A stretch of DNA of 64,000 nt from JAMXLO01 sp963812075. Lineage in GTDB: Bacteria; Pseudomonadota; Alphaproteobacteria; Acetobacterales; Acetobacteraceae. The notes under the pieces were generated by a model that worked only from the letters and a program-made list of their open reading frames with translations, was not told where the DNA came from and searched no databases. The stretch lies in the NCBI GenBank assembly GCA_963812075.1, contig CAWETN010000014.1:1-64000 (forward strand), given 5' to 3'. A program made the translations under genes and the position numbers. Below are positions 9,807 through 18,645 of the stretch, piece after piece. The stretch's first letter is position 1; each line of letters begins with the position of its first letter.

Positions 9807-11521
9807 CCCACTATCCCGACCACGCGAACAGCGATCTGCTGGACCGGATCCCGCTCAGCGCAGGCGTAGTGCTGGATGTCGGCTGCAACACCGGCGCCCT
9901 GGGAGCGGCCTATCGACGGCTCAACCCGCGCGCACATCTGCTCGGAATCGAACTGGACCCGGAAGCCGCAGCGCTCGCGACGCGGCGGCTCGACCAGGTC
10001 GCGGTGGTGGACGTCGAGCAGGACCCGCTGCCGTTCGAGCTGGATCGCCCGATCGACTGCATCGTGTACGGCGACGTCCTCGAGCACCTGCGCGACCCCT
10101 GGGCAGTGCTCGGCCGCCAGATCGAAGCGCTCGCCGACGACGGGACTGTGGTCATCTGCGTGCCCAACATGCAGCACTGGAGTTTTGCCGATCGCCTGCT
10201 GCGGGGTACCTGGAAATACGAACCGGCCGGCCTGCTGGACGAGACGCACCTGCGCTGGTTCAGCCTGGAAACGATGCGCGAAGGCCTGGAGGCGGTGGGC
10301 CTGGTGCCGCATGACGTCTCGCCGCGCATTTTCGATGCGGAGAAGGCGCAGGAATTCGCCGGCCTGATCGCGCCGGCGCTGAGCCGGCTCGGTGTCGATC
10401 CGTCGATCTACGCGCAGCGCGCCGCGCCACTGCAGTACGTCTGGCGATCGCTGAAGCGGCCACGGCAGACGATATCGGTGGTCGCCAACATGCTGCGCCC
10501 GCTGGGCGGCGTGTCGCATGTGCGCATCGTGCATCCTCTTCACGCGTTGCGGACCGACCCGACCGTGCTGACCAGCATCGCCGCCGGCGGCGAGATCAAG
10601 GCGGCCAGCCCGGACATGCCGCGCATCTTCATCCTGCATCGTCCGACCCTGACGGGCGAGACGGGAGCCGCCGTGCTGCGCGCACTGCTGTCCGACGGCT
10701 GGCTGGTCGTCACGGAGTTCGACGACCACCCCGATCATTTCGGCATGCTGGACGCGGTGGACGAGTTGGCGTTCCGCGGCGTGCATGCGGTGCAGGTCAG
10801 CACCCCCGCAATGGCCGAGACGGTGCGCAGCCGCAATCCGGAGATCATGGTGTTCCCCAACATGATCCACTTGCTGCCGGAGGTGCGCAATTTCCTCGAT
10901 CCGCAGGCGGTGACCTTGTTCTTCGGCGCGCTGAACCGCGAGAACGACTGGGCGCCGCTGATGCCCGTGCTGAACGAGGTGGCGGTCAAGGCCGGCGATC
11001 GGCTGCGCTTCTCGGTGGTGCACGACCAGGGATTCTTCGACGCGCTGCACACCGCGCACAAGCGGTTCACCCCGACCTGCGACTACGACACCTACATGTC
11101 GCTGCTCGGCGAGTGCGAGATCTCGTTCATGCCGCTGCAGGACACGCCGTTCAATCGCGCCAAATCGGACCTGAAGTTCATCGAGGCGGGGGCCTGTCGG
11201 GTGGCATCGCTGGCAAGCCACGTCGTCTATGCCGACAGCATCGAGGACGGGCACACCGGGTTGCTGTTCCGCAACGGCGAGGAACTGCGCGACCGGCTGC
11301 TGCGCATGGTGGCGATGCCGGAACTGGCGCGCGAGTTGGGCGAGGCGGCGCGCCACTACGTCGCCGGCGAGCGTATGCTCGCCTATCAGGTGGCGGGACG
11401 CATCGCCTGGTATCGCTCGCTGTGGGCTCGCCGCGCCGACTTGAACGCGGCGCTGCACGCCCGGCTGCTGGGTATGCCGCAGCTGACGCTCGCCAGGCCG
11501 TTGCAGAACGCCGCGGTATAG
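9803..11521 (+). CDS. Methyltransferase-glycosyltransferase fusion protein
   Basis: A 572-residue protein with two enzymatic halves. Residues 1 to about 200 are a class I SAM-dependent methyltransferase: VVLDVGCNTG at 22-31, then GDVLEHLRDPW and a PNMQHWSF segment as in UbiG/MraW-like folds. A linker leads to a C-terminal glycosyltransferase from about residue 260. That part has SDLKFIEAG and the GLLFRNGEEL donor-binding region of GT4/GT1-type enzymes. It starts inside the pyruvyltransferase stop codon. It probably modifies the same surface glycan with a methyl group and a sugar. Substrates are unknown. Confidence 0.82.
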   Translation: MTHYPDHANSDLLDRIPLSAGVVLDVGCNTGALGAAYRRLNPRAHLLGIELDPEAAALATRRLDQVAVVDVEQDPLPFELDRPIDCIVYGDVLEHLRDPWAVLGRQIEALADDGTVVICVPNMQHWSFADRLLRGTWKYEPAGLLDETHLRWFSLETMREGLEAVGLVPHDVSPRIFDAEKAQEFAGLIAPALSRLGVDPSIYAQRAAPLQYVWRSLKRPRQTISVVANMLRPLGGVSHVRIVHPLHALRTDPTVLTSIAAGGEIKAASPDMPRIFILHRPTLTGETGAAVLRALLSDGWLVVTEFDDHPDHFGMLDAVDELAFRGVHAVQVSTPAMAETVRSRNPEIMVFPNMIHLLPEVRNFLDPQAVTLFFGALNRENDWAPLMPVLNEVAVKAGDRLRFSVVHDQGFFDALHTAHKRFTPTCDYDTYMSLLGECEISFMPLQDTPFNRAKSDLKFIEAGACRVASLASHVVYADSIEDGHTGLLFRNGEELRDRLLRMVAMPELARELGEAARHYVAGERMLAYQVAGRIAWYRSLWARRADLNAALHARLLGMPQLTLARPLQNAAV

Positions 11522-11588
11522 GCTGCGCCGCGGCGACCGACGGAAGGCCGGTATCCTGCTCTCGCCGATCGCACGCGCCCTGGGCCAG

Positions 11589-12233
11589 TTGGACGACGGC
11601 GTTTTCCTGGGGGTTCTCTTCCGCAGCCTGCTATGGGCCGGCGCGTGCTTTCTCGCACTGCATGTCGTCGCCGTCTGGGCGGTGCACCGGCTGCTCGACC
11701 TGCACGGCTGGCTCGGCTGGGCCGCCGACCTGGCCGGTGGAATCGGCGCCTCGCTGCTCGCGTTATGGCTATTCCTGCCAGTCGCCACGCTGATCGGCGC
11801 ATTGTACATCGACCGCATCGCGCGTGCCGTCGAGCGTCGCCACTATCCTGGCTTGCCGCCCGCGCAGGGGGCATCGCTGACTTCGCAGATCTGGGACGGC
11901 ATCAGCATCGCGGCGCGCATCCTGCTGCTCAATCTGCTGGCGCTGATCGCCGCGCTGATGTTGCCCGGCATCGGCCTGATCCTGGCCTGGATCATCGGCG
12001 GCTATGCGATCGGCCGTGGCCTGTTCGCCGCGGTCGCCATGCGTCGGATGTCGCGCACCGCCGCGGAGTCACTGTATCGGCGTGCTCGACCGACCGTTCT
12101 GGTGCAAGGCTGCATCCTCGCGCTGGCGGGTTACGTGCCCGTGCTCAACCTGCTGATCCCGGTGATCGGCACCGCGGCGATGGTGCATGTGCTCGACCAG
12201 GTGCTCATGGCCGGTGCGGATCGTTGTGGATAA
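11589..12233 (+). CDS. EI24-domain (CysZ-like) integral membrane protein
   Basis: Hydrophobic segments at about residues 10-35, 45-70, 105-140 and 170-205 give four to six membrane passes. The phrase LPGIGLILAWIIGGYAIGR is typical of the EI24/CysZ family, whose role outside sulfate uptake is unclear. The start is uncertain. TTG at 11589 is the first standard start in frame, but the frame stays open upstream and encodes SPIARALGQ, which looks like the conserved N-terminus. A GGAAGG ribosome site at 11542 points at ATC 11553 or CTG 11556 instead. A non-standard start or a small indel is possible. Confidence 0.72.
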   Translation: MDDGVFLGVLFRSLLWAGACFLALHVVAVWAVHRLLDLHGWLGWAADLAGGIGASLLALWLFLPVATLIGALYIDRIARAVERRHYPGLPPAQGASLTSQIWDGISIAARILLLNLLALIAALMLPGIGLILAWIIGGYAIGRGLFAAVAMRRMSRTAAESLYRRARPTVLVQGCILALAGYVPVLNLLIPVIGTAAMVHVLDQVLMAGADRCG

Positions 12234-12325
12234 CTGGGGGCGCCCTGTTGTTCGGCCGCGACCCGTCGTGTTACCCAAACCGTACCCGTCGCGATTGTTG
12301 ATGCTTTCAACCGAACGAGGAGCCG

Positions 12326-12982
12326 GTGTTCAAACGTCGCAAGCCTGACGACCAGCAGGACGTCGAAGCGAGCGCCGCACTGCCCGCTGGCCTGTCGTTT
12401 CCTGCCCCGGAACAGCCCAACGACCATCCCAGCGCGCCCAGCGGACCGGTCGACAACGGCCTGGGCGTCCCTCCCTTCCGCCCTGCCCAGCCGCAAGAGG
12501 TGCAAACCATGTCCCGGCAGCCATTCACCACCACTCCTGCCCCACCGCCCACGCCGGCACCAGGCGTGCGTCCCGGCCTTCCGCCGATCCGCCCCACGAC
12601 ACGCGATCCGTCCGAGCGCCGCACACTCGTCGTGGGCCGTGGCATCAGCGTCCAGGGAACGGTGCAGGACGCCGAACGGCTGGTGGTCGAGGGCACGGTG
12701 GAAGCCACCATGATCCATGCGACCGAACTGGCGATCTCGCCCGGCGGCATCTTCAAAGGCGAGATCGAGGTGGAAGACGCCGAGATTGCCGGCACGATCG
12801 ACGGCACGCTGACTGCGAGAGGTTCGCTGATCGTGCGCGCCACCGGGAAGGTGCTGGGCACAGCGCGCTGCCGCCGCCTCCAGGTCGAGGACGGCGGACA
12901 GATCACCGGCCATATCGAGATGCTCACCGACCAGGCGAGGTCCGAGCCGACGCCACGCCCGCTGACCGAACCTGCGGCCTGA
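12326..12982 (+). CDS. Bactofilin family cytoskeletal protein
   Basis: A 218-residue protein with a Pro-rich disordered N-terminus (to about residue 95). The bactofilin (DUF583) core at about 98-200 has short repeating strands such as VQGTVQDAERLVVEGTVEA, which fold as a right-handed beta-helix. Bactofilins polymerise without nucleotide and scaffold envelope growth or polysaccharide enzymes at the inner membrane. The GTG start at 12326 follows ACGAGGAG. The N-terminus is longer than in Caulobacter BacA. Its position after polysaccharide and membrane genes fits an envelope role. Confidence 0.92.
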   Translation: MFKRRKPDDQQDVEASAALPAGLSFPAPEQPNDHPSAPSGPVDNGLGVPPFRPAQPQEVQTMSRQPFTTTPAPPPTPAPGVRPGLPPIRPTTRDPSERRTLVVGRGISVQGTVQDAERLVVEGTVEATMIHATELAISPGGIFKGEIEVEDAEIAGTIDGTLTARGSLIVRATGKVLGTARCRRLQVEDGGQITGHIEMLTDQARSEPTPRPLTEPAA

Positions 12983-12999
12983 CGAGGGGGCGTCAGGCC
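12976..12999. terminator. Hairpin shared by convergent bactofilin and xerC ends
   Basis: Arms GGCCTGACG (12976-12984) and CGTCAGGCC (12991-12999) are perfectly complementary around a six-base loop. Both stop codons lie inside the arms: TGA 12980-12982 on the plus strand and the xerC stop at 12993-12995 on the minus strand. No strong T-tract follows on either side, so termination strength is uncertain. Confidence 0.55.
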
Positions 13000-13892
13000 C
13001 GCGGGTGGGCCTTGCGCCACACCTCCACCAACCGCGCCTCGTCCACCGCGGTATAGCGTTGCGTGGTGGACAGGCTTGCGTGACCCAGCAGCTCCTGAAT
13101 CGAGCGCAGGTCGGCGCCGCCGGCCAGCAGGTGCGTCGCGAATGAATGCCGCAACGCATGCGGCGTCGCGTGCTCCGGCAGACCGTGCAGCCGGCGAAAA
13201 TGGCGGAGCGTGCGCTGCGCGACCGCCGGGTCCAGCCGGCCGCCGCGCACGCCGATGAACAGCGGGCTCTCCGGCTGCCGATCGGGGCGCAGCGCCAGCC
13301 AGGCGTCCAGCGCGGCGCGCACTGCGGGCAGCACCGGCACGATGCGCTCCTTGCCCCCCTTGCCGACCACGCGCAGGGTGCTCCCATCCGAGTCGCGCAC
13401 ATCCAGCGCCAGCGCCTCGGCGATGCGCAGCCCGCACCCGTAGAGCAGCGTGAACAGCGCCGTGTCGCGCGCCTGGACGACCGCCGAGTCCGACATCTCG
13501 GCGATCTGCCCCGCGACTGAGCACGCCTGGTCCGTGGCGAGGGCCCGCGGCACGGGCCGCTTGCCGCGCGGCGTGGCGATCAGCGCCAGCGCCGGATTCT
13601 CCACCCCATGGCGGCGTGCGAGGTACCGATAGAAGCTGCGCACCGCGGAAAGGTGGCGCGCGCGTGTGGCGTTGCCGGCGCCGTCGGACGCCTCCGACGC
13701 CAGCCAGCCGCGCAGGTCCGGCTGCCGCAGCGCGGCGAGCGCCGCCAGGTCCGGCTCGCCCCCCAGATGCCGCGTCAGAAACCCCAGGAAACCCGCAAGG
13801 TCGGCTCCGTAGGCCTCCACGGTCAGGGCAGCGGCGCGACGCTCCTGCCCGAGCCAGTCGAGGAAGGCGATGCGGGCCTCCTCGCCGGTCAT
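12993..13892 (-). CDS. xerC: Tyrosine recombinase XerC
   Basis: A 299-residue site-specific recombinase that with XerD resolves chromosome dimers at dif. The N-terminal SAM-like core-binding domain covers residues 1-95. The catalytic domain has Arg156 (YGCGLRIAEAL), Lys in GKGGKER (178-181), His245 and Arg248 (HALRHSFATHLL), His271 (GHASLSTTQRYT) and nucleophile Tyr280. I chose the ATG at 13892, 4 bp after the DUF484 stop. An open extension upstream has no family similarity. The DUF484-xerC pair is a conserved arrangement and supports XerC rather than XerD. Confidence 0.94.
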   Translation of the reverse strand: MTGEEARIAFLDWLGQERRAAALTVEAYGADLAGFLGFLTRHLGGEPDLAALAALRQPDLRGWLASEASDGAGNATRARHLSAVRSFYRYLARRHGVENPALALIATPRGKRPVPRALATDQACSVAGQIAEMSDSAVVQARDTALFTLLYGCGLRIAEALALDVRDSDGSTLRVVGKGGKERIVPVLPAVRAALDAWLALRPDRQPESPLFIGVRGGRLDPAVAQRTLRHFRRLHGLPEHATPHALRHSFATHLLAGGADLRSIQELLGHASLSTTQRYTAVDEARLVEVWRKAHPRA

Positions 13893-13896
13893 CCCG

Positions 13897-14516
13897 TCAG
13901 CGGCCCAGTGCGGCGGCCACCGCCCGGCCGAGGAAGCCGAACGGGCCGGTGGTCTGCCCAGGGTCCAAAGTATGCGGATCGCGGGCAAGCAGCGCCAACA
14001 GGGCGGGCGGCCCCTCCCCCGGCACACGGATCAGCACATCGTAGCGCGCCAGACCGGCCGCCTCGGCGTGCAACAGGCCGGCATCGGCGGGCGCATCGCG
14101 GAACACCACGTGCCGACCATCCAGCAGGCGTGCGATCGCGCCGTCCGGCAGTCGCCGCGCGCCGGGCCACTCGGCCTCGACGCAGATGTGCGCCGCGTCG
14201 ATCGCCAGGATCCCAGGCATCTCGCCGCTGACGCAGTCGGCGGGGTCGCTGCTGCGGAACAGCGCCAGCACCGCGTCCTGCACCCGCGCGGCAAGCCCCG
14301 CCGTGGCACGTCCGGCCGCCAGCAGCCCGTCGGCCCGCTCACGCTGAACGCGCAGCAAGGCCGCCATGTGATCGGCGATGCCGTCGCCGTGCACTGCCGC
14401 ACAGGCGGTTCAAGCGCCCCGTACAGCTCCGGGCGCTTGGCGAGCCAGGTCGGGTTCGCCCGCAGGAACGCCTCGACGAACGACGCGTCCGCCGCTTCCC
14501 CCTGCGGCAGGCTCAT
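13897..14516 (-). CDS. DUF484 family protein, one frameshift
   Basis: The N-terminal part carries FLRANPTWLAKRPELYGAL and PPVR. The C-terminal part carries VHGDGIADHMAALLRVQRER and then a GAF-like domain ending in LGR. Together they make a complete DUF484 protein of about 206 residues, a family of unknown role commonly encoded just before xerC. The two parts are in different frames, joined near 14400 (CGGCAGTGCACGG). Adding one G there would give continuous Q-V-H-G. The ATG at 14516 lies 10 bp after the transaldolase stop on the same strand, so the three genes probably form one operon. Confidence 0.78.
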
Positions 14517-14526
14517 GCGCGGCCGT

Positions 14527-15183
14527 TCAGGCGATCTGCTGGCCGGTCTTGGCCCAGTCGGCAAGGAATGCCGCGAGGCCCTTCTCGGTCAGCGGATGGT
14601 TGAACAGCTGGCGCAGGATCGCCGGTGGCACGGTGGCGACATGCGCGCCGATCTTGGCGGCCTCCACAACGTGGGTCGGGTTGCGCACCGAGGCGACCAG
14701 CACCTCGGTCTTGAAGGTTTCGTAGTTGCGGTAGATCGTCACGATGTCGGCGATCAGGCCCATGCCATGCTCGCCCACGTCGTCGAGCCGGCCGATGAAC
14801 GGGCTGACGAAGGTGGCGCCGGCTTTGGCCGCCAGAATCGCCTGCGCCGCGGAGAAGCACAGCGTCACGTTGACCATCGCGCCGTCGCCGGTCAGGTGAC
14901 GGCAGGCGCGCAGCCCGTCCGGCGTCAGCGGCACCTTCACCGTGATGTTCTTGGCGATGCCGCGCAGCACCTTCGCCTCGGCCATCATGCCGTCGAACTC
15001 GGTGGCGGCGACCTCGGCGCTGACCGGGCCGGGAACGTGGGCGCAGATATCGGCCAGCACGTCCTGGAACTTCTTGCCGGTCTTGGCCATCAGCGACGGA
15101 TTGGTGGTGACGCCGTCCAGCAGCCCGCTGGCAGCGAGAGACCTGATTTCCGCGGTGTCCGCGGTGTCGACGAAGAACTTCAT
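14527..15183 (-). CDS. Small transaldolase / fructose-6-phosphate aldolase
   Basis: A 218-residue TIM-barrel enzyme of the TalC/FsaA subfamily. The start MKFFVDTADTAEIR is diagnostic. VTTNPSLMAK occupies residues 25-34 and the Schiff-base Lys83 lies in ITVKVPLT. It transfers dihydroxyacetone units between sugar phosphates or cleaves fructose 6-phosphate; sequence alone does not separate the two activities. It begins the minus-strand run toward DUF484 and xerC and is divergent from priA across 37 bp. A second, larger transaldolase is encoded at 34864-35940. Confidence 0.93.
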   Translation of the reverse strand: MKFFVDTADTAEIRSLAASGLLDGVTTNPSLMAKTGKKFQDVLADICAHVPGPVSAEVAATEFDGMMAEAKVLRGIAKNITVKVPLTPDGLRACRHLTGDGAMVNVTLCFSAAQAILAAKAGATFVSPFIGRLDDVGEHGMGLIADIVTIYRNYETFKTEVLVASVRNPTHVVEAAKIGAHVATVPPAILRQLFNHPLTEKGLAAFLADWAKTGQQIA

Positions 15184-15220
15184 GCCTTCGCTCCCATTTC
15201 CGGCTAGGGGAACATATAGG

Positions 15221-17419
15221 ATGGAGGGCACCGACCGAAAGCGCAGCTCACGTGACGTCCAGCGCGTTCCGGTGCTGCTGCCCTATCCGTTTCCCGGTCC
15301 GTTCGACTACCGGGTTCCGCCCGGCCTCTCGCCTGCGCCCGGCGATGTGGTGCTGGTGCCGCTGAACCGGCGCGAGGAGGTGGGCGTCGTCTGGGACGCG
15401 CCCGCCGACGCAGGCGTGCCGGACGGCAAGCTGAAGCCGGTGGCGGGCGTGGTGGACACCCCCCCGATGCGGCCGGCGCTGCGCCAGTTCGTCGACTGGG
15501 TGGCGGGCTACACGCTGTCGCCTCCTGGCGAAGTGATGGCGATGGCGCTGCGTGTGCTCGCGCCGCGCGCTGCCCGGCCGGCTGCCGGCTGGCGGCGCGC
15601 CGATCCCCTGCCCGCGCTGCGGATCACCGCGGCACGGCGCCGGGTACTGGACGCGCTGGCGGAGCAGGAGCCGCGCAGCACGGCCGACCTGGCGCGCGCC
15701 GCCGGGGTGGGCGTCGGCGTGGTGCGCGGCCTGGCCGATGCGGGACTGCTGGTGCCCGCCGCGCTGCCGGTCGTGGCGCCGTTCGCGATCCCGGACCCGG
15801 AGCATCCGGGCGAGATCCTCGCGCCGGATCAGGCCACCGCAGCCGCAGCGCTGCGCGCGGCGGTGGCGGCACGCACGTTCAGCGTGACGCTGCTCGACGG
15901 GGTGACCGGGTCGGGCAAGACCGAGACCTATCTGGAGGCCGTGGCGGAGTGCCTGCGGCAGGGCCGGCAGGCACTGGTGCTGCTGCCGGAGATCGCGCTG
16001 TCCTCGCAGTGGCTGGAGCGCTTCGAGCGCCGCTTCGGTGTGCCACCGGCGGTATGGCACTCGGACCTGACCTCACGGGTGCGGCGGGTGACCTGGCGCG
16101 CGGTGGCCGAGGGTGCCGCCCCGGTGGTGGTGGGCGCGCGGTCCGCGCTGTTCCTGCCGTTCCCCGACCTGGGCCTGGTGGTGATCGACGAGGAGCACGA
16201 GACCGCGTTCAAGCAGGAGGAGGGCGTGGTCTACCACGCCCGCGACATGGCGGTGGTGCGGGCGCGGTTCTGCTCGGCGCCGGCGGTGCTGGTGTCCGCG
16301 ACGCCGTCGCTGGAGACGCTGGCCAACGTCGAGGCCGGCCGCTACCGGCGGCTGACGCTGCCGATGCGACATGGCGGGGCGGTGCTGCCCAGCGTCGCCG
16401 CGATCGACATGCGGACGACGCCGCCGGAGCGCGGGCGCTTCCTGGCGCCGCCGCTGATCGCCGCGGTGCGCGACACGCTGGCGCGCGGCGAGCAGGCGAT
16501 GCTGTTCCTCAATCGCCGCGGCTACGCGCCGCTGACGCTGTGCCGGCACTGCGGCCACCGGATGCAGTGCCCGAACTGCACTGCCTGGCTGGTCGAGCAC
16601 CGCGCCCGCCGCGCGCTGCAATGCCACCACTGCGGTCACGCCGTGCCGATCCCGGACGAGTGCCCGGCCTGCGCCGCAGCGGCGAGCCTGGTGCCGGTCG
16701 GGCCGGGGGTGGAGCGCATCACCGAGGAGGCCGCGGCCCTGTTCCCCGAGGCGCGCCGGCTGGTGATGGCCTCCGACACGCTGCCCGGTCCCGATGCCGC
16801 CGCCGCCGCGGCGCACGCGATCGAGGCGCGCGCGGTGGATCTGATCGTCGGCACCCAGATCGTCGCCAAGGGCTGGCACTTTCCGCACCTGACGCTGGTG
16901 GGCGTGGTGGACGCCGACCTGGGCCTGGCCGGCGGCGACCTGCGCGCGGCCGAACGGACGGTTCAGCTGCTGCACCAGGTGGCCGGGCGGGCGGGTCGCG
17001 CGGAGGCCCCAGGACGGGTGCTGCTGCAGACGTTCTCGCCCGAGCACCCGGTGATGCAGGCGCTGGTGGAGGGCGATCTCGCGGCCTTCATGGCGCGCGA
17101 GGCGGCGCAGCGGCGGCCGGGACACTGGCCACCGTACGGGCGGCTCGCGGCGCTGATCGTGTCGGCCGATACCGCTGCGGCGGCGGACGCGCTGGCGCGC
17201 GACCTGGGGCGGGCGGCGCCATGGGGCGATGGCGTGGAGGTGCTGGGGCCGGCGCCGGCACCGCTGTCGGTGCTGCGCGGACGGCACCGGCGGCGGCTGC
17301 TGCTGAAGACGCGGCGGGATGTGGCGGTGCAGCCGATCCTGCGCGAGTGGCTCGGGAAGGTCCCCGTGGCGCGTGGGGCGCGGGTGGAGGTGGATGTAGA
17401 CCCGGTGTCGTTTCTGTAA
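15221..17419 (+). CDS. priA: Primosomal protein N' (replication restart helicase PriA)
   Basis: A 732-residue superfamily 2 helicase that reloads the replisome at stalled forks. The N-terminal 3'-DNA-binding domain begins VPVLLPYPFPGPFDYRVP. Walker A GVTGSGKTE is near residue 228 and the DEEH box near 322. Four CxxC pairs near 440-490 (CRHCGHRMQCPNC, CHHCGH, CPAC) bind zinc. VASDT-type and GTQIVAKGWHFP motifs follow, then the Arg finger region QVAGRAGRAE. ATG 15221 lies just after AGG. It stands alone, divergent from the small transaldolase. Confidence 0.97.
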   Translation: MEGTDRKRSSRDVQRVPVLLPYPFPGPFDYRVPPGLSPAPGDVVLVPLNRREEVGVVWDAPADAGVPDGKLKPVAGVVDTPPMRPALRQFVDWVAGYTLSPPGEVMAMALRVLAPRAARPAAGWRRADPLPALRITAARRRVLDALAEQEPRSTADLARAAGVGVGVVRGLADAGLLVPAALPVVAPFAIPDPEHPGEILAPDQATAAAALRAAVAARTFSVTLLDGVTGSGKTETYLEAVAECLRQGRQALVLLPEIALSSQWLERFERRFGVPPAVWHSDLTSRVRRVTWRAVAEGAAPVVVGARSALFLPFPDLGLVVIDEEHETAFKQEEGVVYHARDMAVVRARFCSAPAVLVSATPSLETLANVEAGRYRRLTLPMRHGGAVLPSVAAIDMRTTPPERGRFLAPPLIAAVRDTLARGEQAMLFLNRRGYAPLTLCRHCGHRMQCPNCTAWLVEHRARRALQCHHCGHAVPIPDECPACAAAASLVPVGPGVERITEEAAALFPEARRLVMASDTLPGPDAAAAAAHAIEARAVDLIVGTQIVAKGWHFPHLTLVGVVDADLGLAGGDLRAAERTVQLLHQVAGRAGRAEAPGRVLLQTFSPEHPVMQALVEGDLAAFMAREAAQRRPGHWPPYGRLAALIVSADTAAAADALARDLGRAAPWGDGVEVLGPAPAPLSVLRGRHRRRLLLKTRRDVAVQPILREWLGKVPVARGARVEVDVDPVSFL

Positions 17420-17428
17420 CGCACTGCG

Positions 17429-18080
17429 CTATGTCCGTTCCGGCTTGGAATTGAGCAGCGTGCCGGCGTTGGCCTCCAGCGGGTACACGACACCCTTCCG
17501 CGCGTTGAAGACGAGAGGGCGGTCATCCTGTATGTAGCGCGCTGGTATGAACGTCACATCCTTGGTGAACACCATCACACAGTCGTTGAAGCCATGGACG
17601 ATCTGATCGGTGACAAAGCTTCGGTGACAAAGCTTTCGATCAGGCACACCGGATGGCACATGCGCTGCCCCCACATTTCCAAGCCAATTCCGGCATCGGG
17701 GTAGAAGCGCCAGTGATCGAGCGGATATCCGTGATAGATGCCTGACGACGGCGCGTTCACATAAAGGAACCCGCGTGGCGAGAGCACCCGTAGCCCTTCG
17801 AGGAACGTGACCCAAAACATCGGGTCGTGTCCCAACAGCTTGTGCTGACCACTGCGTCAAAGTGACCGCTGGGGAACGGATAGGACCATGGATCACGCAG
17901 CACGACATCCACCCCCGCGCCAGGAGCCATGTCGACACCGGTATAGGTTGCCGCAGCAGGCGCGACGCTGCAGAGCGAACCGTTCACGTCCTGAGCGCCG
18001 ACATCGAGAATGCGCTCGAACCCATCCTGCCAATAGCACTCGAAAAACAGTCGGCCCGACTCCATCGCTGAGGGATGCAT
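17429..18080 (-). pseudogene. SAM-dependent methyltransferase, frameshifted twice
   Basis: Read from 18080 downward, the product starts with RILDVGAQDVNGSL (motif I), then a GVDMAPGAGVDVV strand, FPSGHFDAVVSTS, HDPMFWVTFLEGLRVLSPRGF and DHWRFYPDAG. This is the class I methyltransferase order seen in glycan and lipid methylases. The frame breaks near 17833 (missing base) and again at 17607-17634, where a 14-bp direct duplication shifts it. Removing one copy restores FVTDQIVHGFND. The gene ends convergently with priA. Base composition is slightly less GC-rich than its neighbours. Likely decayed, or an assembly error at the duplication. Confidence 0.72.
17607..17634. repeat. 14-bp perfect tandem duplication
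   Basis: TCGGTGACAAAGCT at 17607-17620 is repeated exactly at 17621-17634. Fourteen is not a multiple of three, so the duplication by itself breaks the methyltransferase frame. This is typical of replication slippage. Confidence 0.92.
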
Positions 18081-18517
18081 CCGCGCCTCTCCTCGGATAC
18101 CAGTTGCGAAATTGCACTAAAGCATTGCAATGGCCGATTCGCGGGCGCAGCAATACTGCGTGGCCAGGGCATCATGTGCCACGCGCGCCATTGCGACCTG
18201 CGCACGATGAGCGGCCGCATGCAGCGGGCCGGGCGACTGATGAGGGTTCGCCCAGAGCCGCTCGACCTCTGATGGGCGTTCCGCTGCACCATTCTTTGGG
18301 CGTCCGAGACGGCACCGTTTTATCGCCCGTCGTGGCGGAGTCAGCGCCGACGCCCGCCAGACCACGTGGGCGGTGGGCCGGCAGACACGTGCGTATGGGG
18401 CGGTGCAAGAAGCTATTCCGAAGCGTGCCAGCTTACGCCTGCCGTGTCCGCACAGCGTTTCATAGGCCGGTTGATCGAAAAAGGGCGGGAAATGAAGGTC
18501 AAACTCGTCGATTTCAT
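18081..18517. other. Intergenic stretch without a supported gene
   Basis: This 437-bp stretch between the broken methyltransferase and tRNA-Thr is less GC-rich than its surroundings. It has several short open frames on both strands, none with a ribosome site or recognisable protein. I see no repeat, hairpin terminator or RNA motif. Confidence 0.5.
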
Positions 18518-18592
<75 letters not shown>

Positions 18593-18645
18593 GACGGACG
18601 AGGGCATCCTATACCGCCGTCCCGCCGGCCGAGGCAACGGAAGGC

